64,000 bases of DNA from Cyprinodon diabolis (lineage: Eukaryota; Chordata; Actinopteri; Cyprinodontiformes; Cyprinodontidae): contig CM060066.1 of NCBI GenBank assembly GCA_030533445.1, positions 593,749-657,748 of the forward strand. The letters are read 5' to 3'. Below are positions 48,301-57,689 of the stretch, piece by piece. The notes beneath the pieces are model-generated. The model saw nothing but the letters and a program-made list of their open reading frames with translations. It made no database searches and was not told where the DNA came from. The first letter of the stretch is position 1; the number at the start of each line of letters is the position of its first letter. The translations under genes were made by a program, and so were the position numbers.

Positions 48301-51165
48301 AAAACTAATAAATAGACGAGGTCCAACGCAGTGAGCATTTATCATTACTGATATAAGAGGATGGAAACTGGCTGATTGCAGGACCCAAAAATTAACACTT
48401 CCTGCAAAGATGAGACTTTCTGCTAAATCCTGTTCTAACGTAAAATATGACAGATTACTGGATTAAGGACATTTCTATCATACGACATGATATCACAACA
48501 ATTTTAGAGAATTTGGAAACATTTACTCTTTATTTCCCAAAGATATGGGAGGAAGAGAGGAGAGAATGGAGATATCAGCTGCCTGAAATAATCCCCCCCT
48601 CCATAACAAATGAAGAATAGAGACTTGCAGGTAAATTCATCCATGTGATGGACGGGGACTCGTTATGGAATTTCCTTAATCCAGTAATCTGTCATATTTT
48701 ACATCAGAACTGGATTAACCAGAAAGTCTACGCTTTCATCTTCACCCTGGGGGCCAAGCCCCTGATCTCCTAGAATCCTAGATCCTCCCCTGGACAGAAG
48801 CCTCAACATTTCACCTCAAACACACGGAGGAAGCAAAGAGACGTGAGGCCATTTCTTTAACACCAGAACACCCAGGATCCCGATCCCAGAGCTCCCACTG
48901 GCCCCCAGTTTGACGGGTGACATCATTCCCAAAAAAAGGCATGAATAGTGATGAGGTCATATACTGAAATGGTTCTAGTGTGCGATATAAACTCATTGTG
49001 GATATAAAGAAACTAAAACAGGTCTAATATATATTTTAAAGGCTGTATTATAGGCTGTTGGTTAAAAATAAATCAGTCAAATCAGACCGTTTTCCCACAC
49101 AGGTTCCAAGTTTAAACTTACAATTTTATTTTTTACAAAAAATGATTCCCCGAACATTTCCTGCTGACCTCCTTTTCACATTAATGACATGTTTGACCCG
49201 CCGCTGTTTTCTGTGCCTCGCCAAAGCTGCTCTACTGCGGCGGGGCGAATGTGGTCGGCATGGCAACCTGTGTGTGGTTATAGTAGCCCAAAGGCTCAGG
49301 TTGAACTAAGGTTGAACTAAAGTTTCCCTCCTGTCTGATTGGTCACTGATGCGTCTGCGTTGATCCTCCTCGCCATCAGAGCCTCTTCCTCCCCATCGGT
49401 CTCTCCCTCTCCGCCCAAATCGCCATCTTTCTAACGCCTGTTTCTCTCCTAGATTTTCTGCATTAGTCAAAGAGTTGTAGGTAGAATGTTGGTTGCTAGG
49501 CAACGGTACGAACATCAATCAACCGCAGGAAGAATTTCCAATGCTTCCAATGGAACCTTCAGAATGACGGCTGTGTTAGATCGAGGTAAAATTAACCCCG
49601 TTTATTTTTTTGGTTTTTATTTTAAAAATCTACATGAAAACGAAGGAAATGTAGAAACATGTTTTGACACGAGCAACATTATGATTAATGTAAATAAAGT
49701 TCTTTCCCCTTAAAATGTCAGAAGCGTCAGAATGACGCCTCAGCAGTTCAACACGATGACGAACGTCTGGTTCAGGCAGGTAACGGCTGATCTGGTTAAT
49801 CTGCAGGTTTTCTTCCTGCCGCTCTGTGCTGGACGGCTAGTGATTTTAAAGGCTGACAAACCGCAGCGTTTAAAGCAACCTGTTCCCAGACGGCCTGCTA
49901 GCTTCCTCCCACCGCCTGCTAGCTTCCTCCCACCGCCTGCTAGCTTCCTCCCACCGCCTGCTAGCTTCCTCCCACCGCCTGCTAGCTTCCTCGCACCGCC
50001 TGCTAGCTTCCTCGCACCCTCTGCTAGCTTCCTCCCACCGCCTGCTAGCTTCCTCGCACCCTCTGCTAGCTTCCTCGCACCCTCTGCTAGCTTCCTCCCA
50101 CCGCCTGCTAGCTTCCTCCCACCGCCTGCTAGCTTCCTCCCACCCTCTGCTAGCTTCCTCCCACCGCCTGCTAGCTTCCTCCCACCGCCTGCTAGCTTCC
50201 TCCCACCGCCTGCTAGCTTCCTCCCACCGCCTGCTAGCTTCCTCCCACCGCCTGCTAGCTTCCTCCCACCCTCTGCTAGCTTCCTCGCACCCTCTGCTAG
50301 CTTCCTCGCACCTTCTGCTAGCTTCCTCGCACCCTCTGCTAGCTTCCTCGCACCCTCTGCTAGCTTCCTCCCACCCTCTGCTAGCTTCCTCCCACCCTCT
50401 GCTAGCTTCCTCCCACCCTCTGCTAGCTTCCTCGCACCCTCTGCTAGCTTCCTCCCACCGCCTGCTAGCTTCCTCCCACCGCCTGCTAGCTTCCTCCCAC
50501 CTCAGCCCGTTAGAGAGCAGGATTGGTACCTTGTTGTTGTTGTCGTCGTCGTCTTGGATGCTGCTGGAGCTGCAGGTTTGGTTGAGTTGTTGGATTTAGG
50601 AGCAACTGGACAGAAGAACAAAGACAATGAATCAATAATCGGAAATCTTTAAACTGGTTTTTCTCTCAGGAGACTCACTGGTTTTTGGTTTTGCTCCATT
50701 GGCAGCCTGAGCAGGGGCCCTCTTTGCGGCGCCGTTAGGCCCTCTGGGTTTGGTACCATTGGATGCTGCTGCATCAGGTAAGGAGGACGTCTTGACGGGC
50801 CTCCTGTCCAGAGCTCTGGTTTGGTTCTTGGCTCCTGCTGCCCTGTTAGGAGCAGCTCCTGCAGCAGATGCACTTCCTGCTGCTTTCCTGCCTGCAGAAG
50901 AAGGTTTAGCGTCCTTCTCTGCTCGGTGCGAAGCGGTTCCTGGTCGAGAGCCGGATCCAGCAACACCAGTGGAAGATGGTTGGACTTTGCTCCCGCCTGC
51001 CTTTAGTCGCGCTTTGGGGTCTACAGCCACAGGCTTCCCGTTGGCCTTCTGAGCGGCTGCAGCTGCAGGCTGACCTTCCTCTGTGGCGGCTTCCTGAGGG
51101 GGGCGATGCGCTTCTGCAGCCTGGTCAGGCTCTGAGGTCTCCATAGTAGCTCCATCCGGCTTCAT
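35489..51165 (-). CDS. prr36: prr36-like proline-rich protein (complete, five coding exons, 1268 codons)
   Basis: Exons 50679-51165, 50530-50605, 42601-42773, 39413-41617 and 35489-36354 join with GT-AG introns in matching phases to 3807 nt, 1268 residues plus stop. In order: an Ala/Pro/Lys-rich N-terminus (1-250), four 14-residue repeats (251-306), a Pro-rich region with a ten-Glu run near 516-525, an acidic conserved-looking block (about 618-697), a Lys/Glu/Gln coiled coil (about 1028-1120) and a C-terminal region ending EWTVVELETHH. I remember that tail and the overall layout from PRR36, whose C-terminus resembles that of the endocytic adaptor APache/BTBD8. Function is poorly known, so a vesicle-trafficking role is inference. 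It could be a btbd8 relative instead, but no BTB domain is present. Confidence 0.75.
36355..39412 (-). other. prr36 intron 4
   Basis: About 3.1 kb. It contains a G run of roughly 20 nt near 37527, a hAT-like end at 37838 and AT-rich sequence around 38.0-38.2 kb. I see no exon; neighbouring phases join without one. Confidence 0.7.
37836..37910. mobile_element. hAT-like non-autonomous element end
   Basis: GGCGGTTCTAGACAGGGGCC followed by GGGGCCAGTGCCCCTGTAGA. The same family appears inverted at 56085-56145. Confidence 0.45.
39413..41617 (-). CDS. prr36: prr36 exon 4 (large, 2205 nt)
   Basis: Acceptor TTTTTGCTGCAG at 41618-41620 side, donor CCAG|GTAACG below 39413, phases 1/1. It encodes about residues 246-980: the PPAARKPVAAAAAE repeats, a basic Pro/Ala/Lys region, the Pro-rich middle, the poly-Glu run from a (TCC)n tract at about 40778-40808, the acidic block with SPDFEKVPDIPVNEDDDSD, and the end YYAICEKTDDSFPG. 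A GTG at 41201 can look like a start, but the frame is open upstream to the acceptor. Long open frames on the plus strand here are composition artefacts. Confidence 0.85.
41436..41603 (-). repeat. 42-bp coding repeat in prr36 (four copies)
   Basis: Four tandem copies of 14 codons, PPAARKPVAAAAAE. Copies 1 and 3 use GCT GCA GCT GCA GCA for the Ala run and copies 2 and 4 use GCT GCA GCA GCA GCA, so the array arose by duplication of an 84-bp dimer. Confidence 0.9.
41618..42600 (-). other. prr36 intron 3
   Basis: 983 bp, AT-rich, with a short G run near 42192. No repeat or coding content recognised. Confidence 0.75.
42601..42773 (-). CDS. prr36: prr36 exon 3
   Basis: 173 nt with acceptor TTTCCTTTCAG and donor AAAG|GTGAGA; enters in phase 2 and leaves in phase 1. 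It encodes a Pro/Ala/Ser/Lys segment (PAAGSLTSRSAS, TIPKPAAAAKPS, APAAKK) continuing the low-complexity N-terminal region. Confidence 0.8.
43379..43510. mobile_element. Common fish interspersed repeat fragment
   Basis: Motifs CATTTAACCCCTCCCC, CACCTGGGGAGCAGGGTGGG, TTAAGGGTCTTGCTCAGGGA and CCCACTGGGCCGCCA fit an abundant vertebrate SINE or LINE-tail repeat with a 'protein-like' SINE box. Family uncertain. Confidence 0.5.
45161..46248. repeat. 25-bp minisatellite (roughly 45 copies), CCAAT-rich
   Basis: Units built from ATCATCAGCCACTGACCAAT plus CAGTG or CAGAG, varying by loss or gain of ATC/AGC triplets and with GCAACTG for GCCACTG. Most units carry CTGACCAATCAG, a good match to the NF-Y CCAAT-box consensus. 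A homogeneous stretch lies at about 45720-45900. The array lies in prr36 intron 2. Confidence 0.92.
46340..46920. mobile_element. Dispersed DNA repeat, copy 1
   Basis: Shares GCGACCTGGATCTGATCTTT, a CAATGCGA segment, an AATCTGAT segment and a closing AAGGCCTGC...GAACGCAG with 52340-52575. Likely a non-autonomous DNA element; termini not defined. Confidence 0.5.
47881..47940. mobile_element. Non-autonomous element end (putative)
   Basis: GTGCCGGATCTAGG, a G run and GCTGCAGCCCCAGATG resemble ends of fish hAT-like MITEs. The other end was not found. Confidence 0.3.
48421..48722. repeat. Inverted repeat with perfect 30-bp arms
   Basis: 48440-48469 is the exact reverse complement of 48673-48702; imperfect pairing extends about 18 bp further outward on each side. 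The spacer is about 200 bp with no open frame. MITE or hairpin-forming locus in prr36 intron 2. Confidence 0.85.
49892..50502. repeat. 21-bp minisatellite (about 29 copies)
   Basis: Units of CCTGCTAGCTTCCTCCCACC plus one base; variants change CCCACCG to CGCACCC. Each unit has a GCTAGC palindrome. A long PPASFLP-repeat frame crosses it on the plus strand and an RWEEASR frame on the minus; both follow from a 21-bp unit without stops. The array sits 30 nt beyond the prr36 exon 2 donor. Confidence 0.93.
50530..50605 (-). CDS. prr36: prr36 exon 2 (76-nt small exon)
   Basis: Acceptor TTCTGTCCAG, donor CAAG|GTACCA; enters in phase 1 and leaves in phase 2, matching both neighbours. It encodes APKSNNSTKPAAPAASK followed by a run of seven Thr. 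Confidence 0.75.
50679..51165 (-). CDS. prr36: prr36 exon 1 (first coding exon)
   Basis: The proposed start is ATG at 51165 (MKPDGATMETSEPDQ); a second in-frame ATG at 51144 is possible. Ends at the strong donor ACCA|GTGAGT, phase 1. It encodes 162 codons rich in Ala, Lys, Pro and Ser (KANGKPVAVDPKARLKAGG, APNRAAGAKNQTRALDRRPV). The exon probably begins at 51221 after TTCCTCTGCAG, giving 56 nt of 5' UTR here. The frame upstream of the ATG is open to the acceptor, so a longer N-terminus cannot be excluded. Confidence 0.75.
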
Positions 51166-52339
51166 CCCCGCCGCAGGTTGGTGGATCAGCGTTAGAACTG
51201 CCGCTCTAACACTGTAAAACCCTGCAGAGGAAGAAACATCATCTTCAAGCCACCAAAACATGATAATGATAATGTGTGCATGAAAAACCAAAGGAAAGAC
51301 CATATATGGTCAATGGGTCTGGGGGGTGGGTTTGAATACAAACCAGGAAGCATCAACCTGAACCTTAAACGCTGATAATCATTGCTGATGTTCACACGCC
51401 ATCGACAGACTGAACCTCAGAAACGTCTCTCGACCATACAAGGAGGAGGCGTCCGTCCCGTCAGCAGCAGCGCTTAGTTCACACGGCAAGATGGACGCAG
51501 GCAGGACGCCAAGGAGAGGAAACCAAACCTGCTGCTGGAGCCAACAGAGGAACGCCGCGGCGCAACATGTCCGAGACCCGAACACAGCTGGACTATTGGA
51601 GGATTTCTCTGATTGAAATTCAACTTTTTTTCTTAAATTTATAGAAACACTCATGAGCTTCTAACAAACTAAACTGTTAATTTATTCTTTATGGTACCCC
51701 AGCATTCAGAACATGGAGGCCAATCACTGTCCCCCAGACATCCACCGTTAGATTTTTATATCTTTTATAAACGAAGCGGAGTGTGTGTGACGTCATCAGT
51801 GTGCGCCAGCTACCGTTGCTTCATCCTGTCCGCTGAACTGCTGCTAGTTTTCCTCTCATGCCTGGAAGATGTCTGGTGCTGCTACCACAGATGATGTCGC
51901 TCTCCAGATGAACGATTCAGATGAGCTAGAATGAATAGAACGGGTAGAGCGTAGCCGCCTGAGGCCCGGGCTGCCTGGCACTACTCCAGTCCACCGCGGG
52001 GATGACTATTCTTGCTGCTACTCCTCCTCCTCGCCCAGAACTTCTGGGTCTGTGAAAATCTAAATAGCTTGAAGGAGTTGCCTCATTTATGCTCCCATAA
52101 TCCTCTTGCTGCAGCCAGGTTTCTGTAAGTTTCAACTTTTTCCCCCAATTAGTTATTTTAATTTCAATTAGATTATGATGATTTACTCCTTTTCTAATTT
52201 ATTTGATTTTGGTCGTGGGCAATATATGAGAGGGTAACCTTCAGTAGCAGATCTGTTCAATCGGCTTTGGGGATATTTTTGAATTACATAGAAGATATTA
52301 GGGGATCAATGGGATATATTTGATACTCTTGAGCCAATT

Positions 52340-52575
52340 TGATTTGCTCAGAGGTCAAGGTTGGATATATGGAATAGGGTTAGGGTTTCACCCCACAGCC
52401 TGAAGTCAACCAAATCGGATTTTTTGGCCCATATGCGACCTGGATCTGATCTTTTCATGACTGAACAACACAGATCAGATTTTTTCCAATGCGATCCGCG
52501 CCCCTCGGCTCTGAATCTGATCTGTTTGAATGCGACCTGCATCTGAGCATCAAGGCCTGCAGGGGGAACGCAGCC
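52340..52575. mobile_element. Dispersed DNA repeat, copy 2
   Basis: Same family and orientation as 46340-46920 (GCGACCTGGATCTGATCTTT; AAGGCCTGCAGGGGGAACGC), shorter. Confidence 0.5.
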
Positions 52576-53022
52576 TTTGGGTTTTCTTTTTGTTGTTGTT
52601 TCCTTGATTTATTCAAAAGGAAAGAAAACTGATGTATGTTTATAATTTTCTTGATTTCATCGATTTATACGTTTATCTGCCAAAAAGAATAAAACTAAAA
52701 AAAACATGTTTCTTAGAGGACAGGAAAACAAAGTCTACTGTAAAATGTGGAGAAGTTAGATACCTGCACAGGTTATCAAAGGAGCGCTGCTGTGCTCCGA
52801 TGTTGGAGGAAGTTTAGTGGAATCAAACTACAGACCTGTTGGCAGGGAAAGTCAGGCTCTCAGCTAGGAGCAGGTGGCCGAGGGACGTCATGACAGGAAG
52901 CCGGGCTGCCGGCGGCGCAGACGCCCCCCAGGGCTTCAGGGAAACGGGTTACAATATGCTCTAAGCCTGGAAATGGTAACCATGACGACATGCCGGATCA
53001 TCCCAGACCGAAGGCAGAGAAG

Positions 53023-53053
<31 letters not shown>

Positions 53054-53060
53054 GGGGGGG
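53023..53060. repeat. (GT)n followed by a G run
   Basis: Five to six GT units running into a G run of more than 20 nt; a similar but shorter G run is at 53164. Confidence 0.85.
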
Positions 53061-54614
53061 CACCCATTTTAAAAAGCAAAGCCACCGTATCCTGATTGTT
53101 AGCATGGATGAAAAGGAAACACAGCAGCTCTGTGGTCTGGTTAGCTGCACACATCACACACATGGGGGGGGGGGTATAAACATAAAGAGATTCTAACAGT
53201 TAAAATTTAGATGTGCAAAATACATATTTAATCTATAATGACGAGTAAAGCGTCATTTTAGCGTCATGACGTTTTTCCTCCCTACGGTGCATAAATCTTT
53301 GTCCAGTGACTCTGGTTGAAAGTCGTCCATGAGCAGCAGCAAAACAGGAGAGCTGCGCCCTGAGGCGACAGGAAGCGCGTTTGCTCCCCGCCTCTCGCCA
53401 CAGCGCTGACGTTTTACGTTTACGGACGCATTTTAGAGAGAGAGAGAGAGAGTTAGGCTAACTGCATGCAGCGAGGCTAAGGCTTTATCCTGCTTCCCTG
53501 CCTCCTTTTTCTAACATCAGGATCCGAGCCAGCCTGGATAAAGACAGCTGGACTGATTTAAAGAACTTTGTAGTGTTGTGCCATATGCCATGATCATTAG
53601 GGCTGGGTAAAAGACATTTAAAACATTTATTTTAAATCTATTCCTTTGCAGTATCGATGTCTAGGGAATGAGATCGATTAGATTTATAGGGACGAGCGTG
53701 ACGTTCACATTTAAATGAGCAGGAAAGATGCTCTGAAGATGACTTCCAGCCAGACAGCTGCAAATATAGCAACAGATTAACTGAAGACATTAACAAATGG
53801 GGGCTGAGCAGCAATACCCTGTAGTTGATACAGACAGCGCTGCAGCTCATGCAGGTCTGCTCAGTCATGTCTGCTTGCTCGAGTGAGGAATCACTTTTTC
53901 ACAAACAAGTTTGCACTTTTGAGACAGTTTTGTTCGCATCTCAAGTTTTAAAAGTTTGCACTTTGTGTTTTAATATGACAGGAAGTCACTGGATGCACGT
54001 TGAAGGCAGCAGGAGGGGAGAACCGGGCCCAAAAAGACCCAGATCTCCAGAACCATCAAGGACGGGTCAGAACCTTTCAGAACCAAACTGCTGCAAGACA
54101 TTTCTATTGAGTTTCAGAACTTCTAGAGTCAGACTGGATGAGAAGGCCTGCCTGATGAACCACTGAGACAAAGAGAGCCCGCCCTGACTGCTGATTGGCA
54201 GCTGGATGAAACTCCAGCTTTGCAGGTCTGGAATGATTAGGGTCAGAACTAACGTCTTTTAATGAAGTTAATCATTTCATGTGTTTACCGATGAGTAAAG
54301 ACCAAGCTAACAGGATGGATGGAACGCTACGCTAAGCTACAGGAATATGTGTTGAGCTGCTACTGAAGCTTGGACAGCTTTATTTCACTGATGGTTTAAA
54401 CCCTGATAGAACATTAGCTAACAGCGGCTAGGGACACTATGCTAACTGTATGGGAGCTAGGAAGCCGCTTGCTTCCAGGTCCAGGTTTTTATATCTGGAG
54501 TTTGGATGACGTTTACGGTTAGACCCTCCCATTAATGGGACTAATGAACACAGCGGGTGGATCGGCTGGTAAACGTCTGCCGTGGACGGCAGGTTTTGTC
54601 AAATTATTTTTTTA

Positions 54615-54675
54615 AAGAAAAATCTTCCTGGATGGGAAGAGAAACGTCTTCAAACTTGGAAACAAAGTCCAGTAC
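54615..54675 (+). mobile_element. Penelope-like element tail fragment
   Basis: About 55 bp: TCTTCCTGGATGGGAAGAGA, AACGTCTTCAAACTTGG, AACAAAGTCCAG. Same tail as at 3711 and 8150. Confidence 0.55.
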
Positions 54676-56084
54676 ACAACGCACTTCCGACTTGACTTAT
54701 TTATTGTAAAAGAAAAGACAAAATAATTAATAAAAATATAAATTTTAACTTAGTTCAAACGATAAATAATAATATAATGTTTTATTCTATAAAAAATCCA
54801 CAGCAGACATTTACCAACCAATCCACCTCCACCCGCTGTGGTCACCATTACTCCCATTACTTGGAGGGTCTAACCATTAACAAAACCATCTAAACAACAA
54901 ATATTAAAAAACTAAATGACAAATTTTGGGTCTAAACTAACTTCAATATATTCTACCTAACAAAATACGAAAGCTTAATTGTTAGAAATTGCAAAAATTG
55001 TAGCATAAATCGCCACAACATGACCATTAAAAACTTAATTAAACCATTTTTATGATCTTGTTGTTTGTATAAAATAAGTTTCCATAAACCAAACCATTAA
55101 AAGTGCTGAATTCAATATGATTCTGATTTTAATGCCAAATGCAATAATAGATTCCAGATCTATAAATAAATTAGATCAGCAGGACTTTAGCAGACCCCTC
55201 CAGCTGCAGCATTATGTTAACACAAAGATTAAAAATATAACAAATCAAAGCTTGATTGAAACGTTTAAAAGCCTGAATAAAGGTGTTAAATCATCTAACT
55301 GCTCCTCACAGAACAACAAGAGGAAGAGTGGAAAGGATGTGGAAATGATCCACTTCCAGCACCGGGAGGGAATTTAACTGGAAGAACTTATTTAATAATA
55401 ATATTTTATTACCCCAGAAATCTAAATTGAGAGACGGCATCCCTGCCTGCTGGAGACAACAAAGTCCAAATAACCATCATGTCCAAACTTTCAAGGTTTT
55501 TGGTCAGAAATATATTAAAGATATTTTCAGAGAGGATTTGCATTTTGCTTTCAGATTCTGGAACGATTTTTACTTCCAGTGATTAAAGTGATTCAAAGCG
55601 GCTTAAAGTTTGAAACTGAATCCAGAAATGGTTTTATTTAGATTTATAAATTATATAACATTTCATCTTCAGGTTTAATACGTTTCTTCATTACAACCAG
55701 TGTTGGTTGCAGAAGAAAATCACCAGAGGGACCAAAGAACAAAACACAAAGAAAAGGAGGAATATTTAGTTTATTGAGCCACAAACTGGGTTTGGTTAAA
55801 TAATAAATTGGTGAGAGATCAGAGATGGAGACTCAGCATCGCACTGAAAACACTGATCTATAAAATTTAAAGTTTCTTATAAATCAGTTTGAGCCGATAA
55901 AAAAGCTGATCTGTCAAAGGAACAAAATGATTAGAGATTACGACCCTGAAATAAGAGAATATTTTCTCTTTTTTAAACATTTTATTCCACCTGTAAACTC
56001 GACTACCTGCTTAAATCAGGTCATTTTCGCCTCTTTAAAAATAGAAAATAAATTCTCATTTTGCAGTTTATGTTTCATTAAAAA

Positions 56085-56145
56085 CCAGGAGCAGCTCTAC
56101 AGGGGCACTGGCCCCCGATGGCCCCCCATCTAGAACCGCTTATGA
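56085..56145. mobile_element. hAT-like non-autonomous element end, inverted
   Basis: Reverse complement of the motif at 37836-37910 (CTACAGGGGCACTGGCCCCC; CATCTAGAACCGCT). Confidence 0.45.
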
Positions 56146-57099
56146 AATCTATTGATAAATGATCTAATTTCCTCTTAGCGCCAGCATTGGTGGAGATTAT
56201 CTGAATCTGTGGATTTTTCCAATTAAATCATCATTTAGATCAAATTAGTTAATCACAGTTAACCAACCAGAGCAACCAAACCAAAGCAACTAAACCAACC
56301 AAAGCATATAGATTTAAACCCGTCCTAACATTTTAGATGAGGGTTTAATTCTTCAGGATTATTGCAGGTGGTTGAACTGATGCGGCTCCCTGACCCACAC
56401 CGCCTGCACCCTGCAGCTCAGTCAGCCAATCAGAACCCACGTCCACGCTGTGGGGATGAGCAGGGCGTTAAAGTTAGGAGGAAAAGCTCCACGCCGCGTG
56501 GGTACATCTGAAACCTGCCAGCCACACCCACAGATTATGTAATCCAGACTGGGATGATAAGCAGCATCTCTGCATCACTGGAGGAGTCGGATAGAAATAT
56601 GAAAACAGATTCTATCTGAATTCTGAGGAAGGTTGGCTTTTCCCAGAAGGCTTTGCAAACAGATTAGAAGAAAGACATTTTATTTCATTTTAATAGAAAT
56701 AAACAGAAATAACAGATTAACTATGCAGATTAACAGCAGGTGGGGGGCAGGTGGGGGGGGGGGGGGGGGGGGGGGCTGCTGCCCCTGGGAACCAACTGGA
56801 AACGCTTTTTAGGCGTCAAGTGGATTTTTATAAACTTAAAATCAAACAACCGAATCGAACCTGCCTCCCGGTCCGGTTCAGTAGAACCTGCTGGATGAGC
56901 TGAAGCTTCACATTAATGAAGAAACTGAAGGCAGGAAAACTGGGCGGCAGCTGAGAACCAGTAGGACCGAACCGGACCGAACCGGTCCAGCCTGCAGCCC
57001 CCCCCTCCCTCCCTCCATCAGCTCCTCTCTCCAAAGCAGAACCTCTTTCATCACATCGTCCAGTTTTCGCACTTTGAAGCATCGAAAACAGAAACTAAA

Positions 57100-57430
57100 A
57101 GCTGAATGAGATTAAATGTAATTTCTAAATTACCTTTTTCACCGTCGAAGCGGCTCCTTCAAACCAAGATGAAAGCAGCGGTGCCGCCTGAAGCGATAAA
57201 TAGAAACAAACAGTCAGAACAACAATGGATGCCGGCCTCCTTCCTCCGCGGCCTGCAGCTCCTCTTTGAAGGATGGACGCGAGTGGGGAGGAGGAGGAGC
57301 AGCGGGAGGGGGGGGCAGTGACGTAGCGTCCAGCTGCTCAGATTAAAGCAGCATAAACTGAAATGGAGCCAAAATCCCGCCAGAGCTCCAATCAAAACAC
57401 TGATGGTTATGCAAAACATAAGTGACGTCA
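57100..57430 (-). promoter_or_regulatory. Candidate prr36 promoter / first non-coding exon
   Basis: A moderately CpG-rich patch upstream of prr36 with a TGACGTCA palindrome at 57423-57430 and a TGACGTA variant near 57319. No splice donor can be assigned with confidence. Inference from position and composition only. Confidence 0.3.
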
Positions 57431-57689
57431 CAATGAAGCTGGAGGTTTCCGGTGTCAGGGTTCAGGAGCTCCGCCCACTCAGAGGGGTGGGTTGCGGGGT
57501 GGATGTTAGTGGGAACCAGAGCAGATTAGGGGCTGCTGTTAATCCAGAGCAGCAGAAAGATGGACAAATTATGACCTTTGGGTTGAATTTAGACTAAAGG
57601 AGATTTAGACTCAGATTTATCTATTCTATTCTATTCTACATGCACAAGTTTTTATTTATTTTTATTTGTTTTTCTACTAAATAAAGAGT

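Larger units (their letters stand above)
42774..50529 (-). other. prr36 intron 2 (7.8 kb)
   Basis: Holds a SINE/LINE-tail repeat (43379), the 25-bp minisatellite, a DNA-repeat copy (46340), an inverted repeat (48421) and the 21-bp minisatellite. 43.5-45.1 and 47.0-47.9 kb show nothing definite. Exon phases on either side fit without additional exons, though an alternative microexon would be hard to see. Confidence 0.7.
51222..57689. other. Upstream region of prr36
   Basis: Should contain the non-coding first exon and promoter of prr36, because exon 1 here begins with an acceptor site. The best promoter candidate is 57100-57430. Otherwise it contains the dispersed repeat at 52340, a (GT)n/poly(G) tract, a (GA)n tract at about 53436-53452, a Penelope tail at 54615-54675 and AT-rich sequence at 54.7-56.3 kb where I see nothing. 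Confidence 0.6.

Noticed and set aside
49732..50652. 306-codon plus-strand frame with PPASFLP repeats
   Set aside because: It arises from the 21-bp minisatellite in a prr36 intron; the flanking residues resemble nothing, and the gene here runs on the minus strand.
52370..52390. TTAGGG-like sequence (also at 13494-13512)
   Set aside because: Only one to two units; far too short to call an interstitial telomere on its own.
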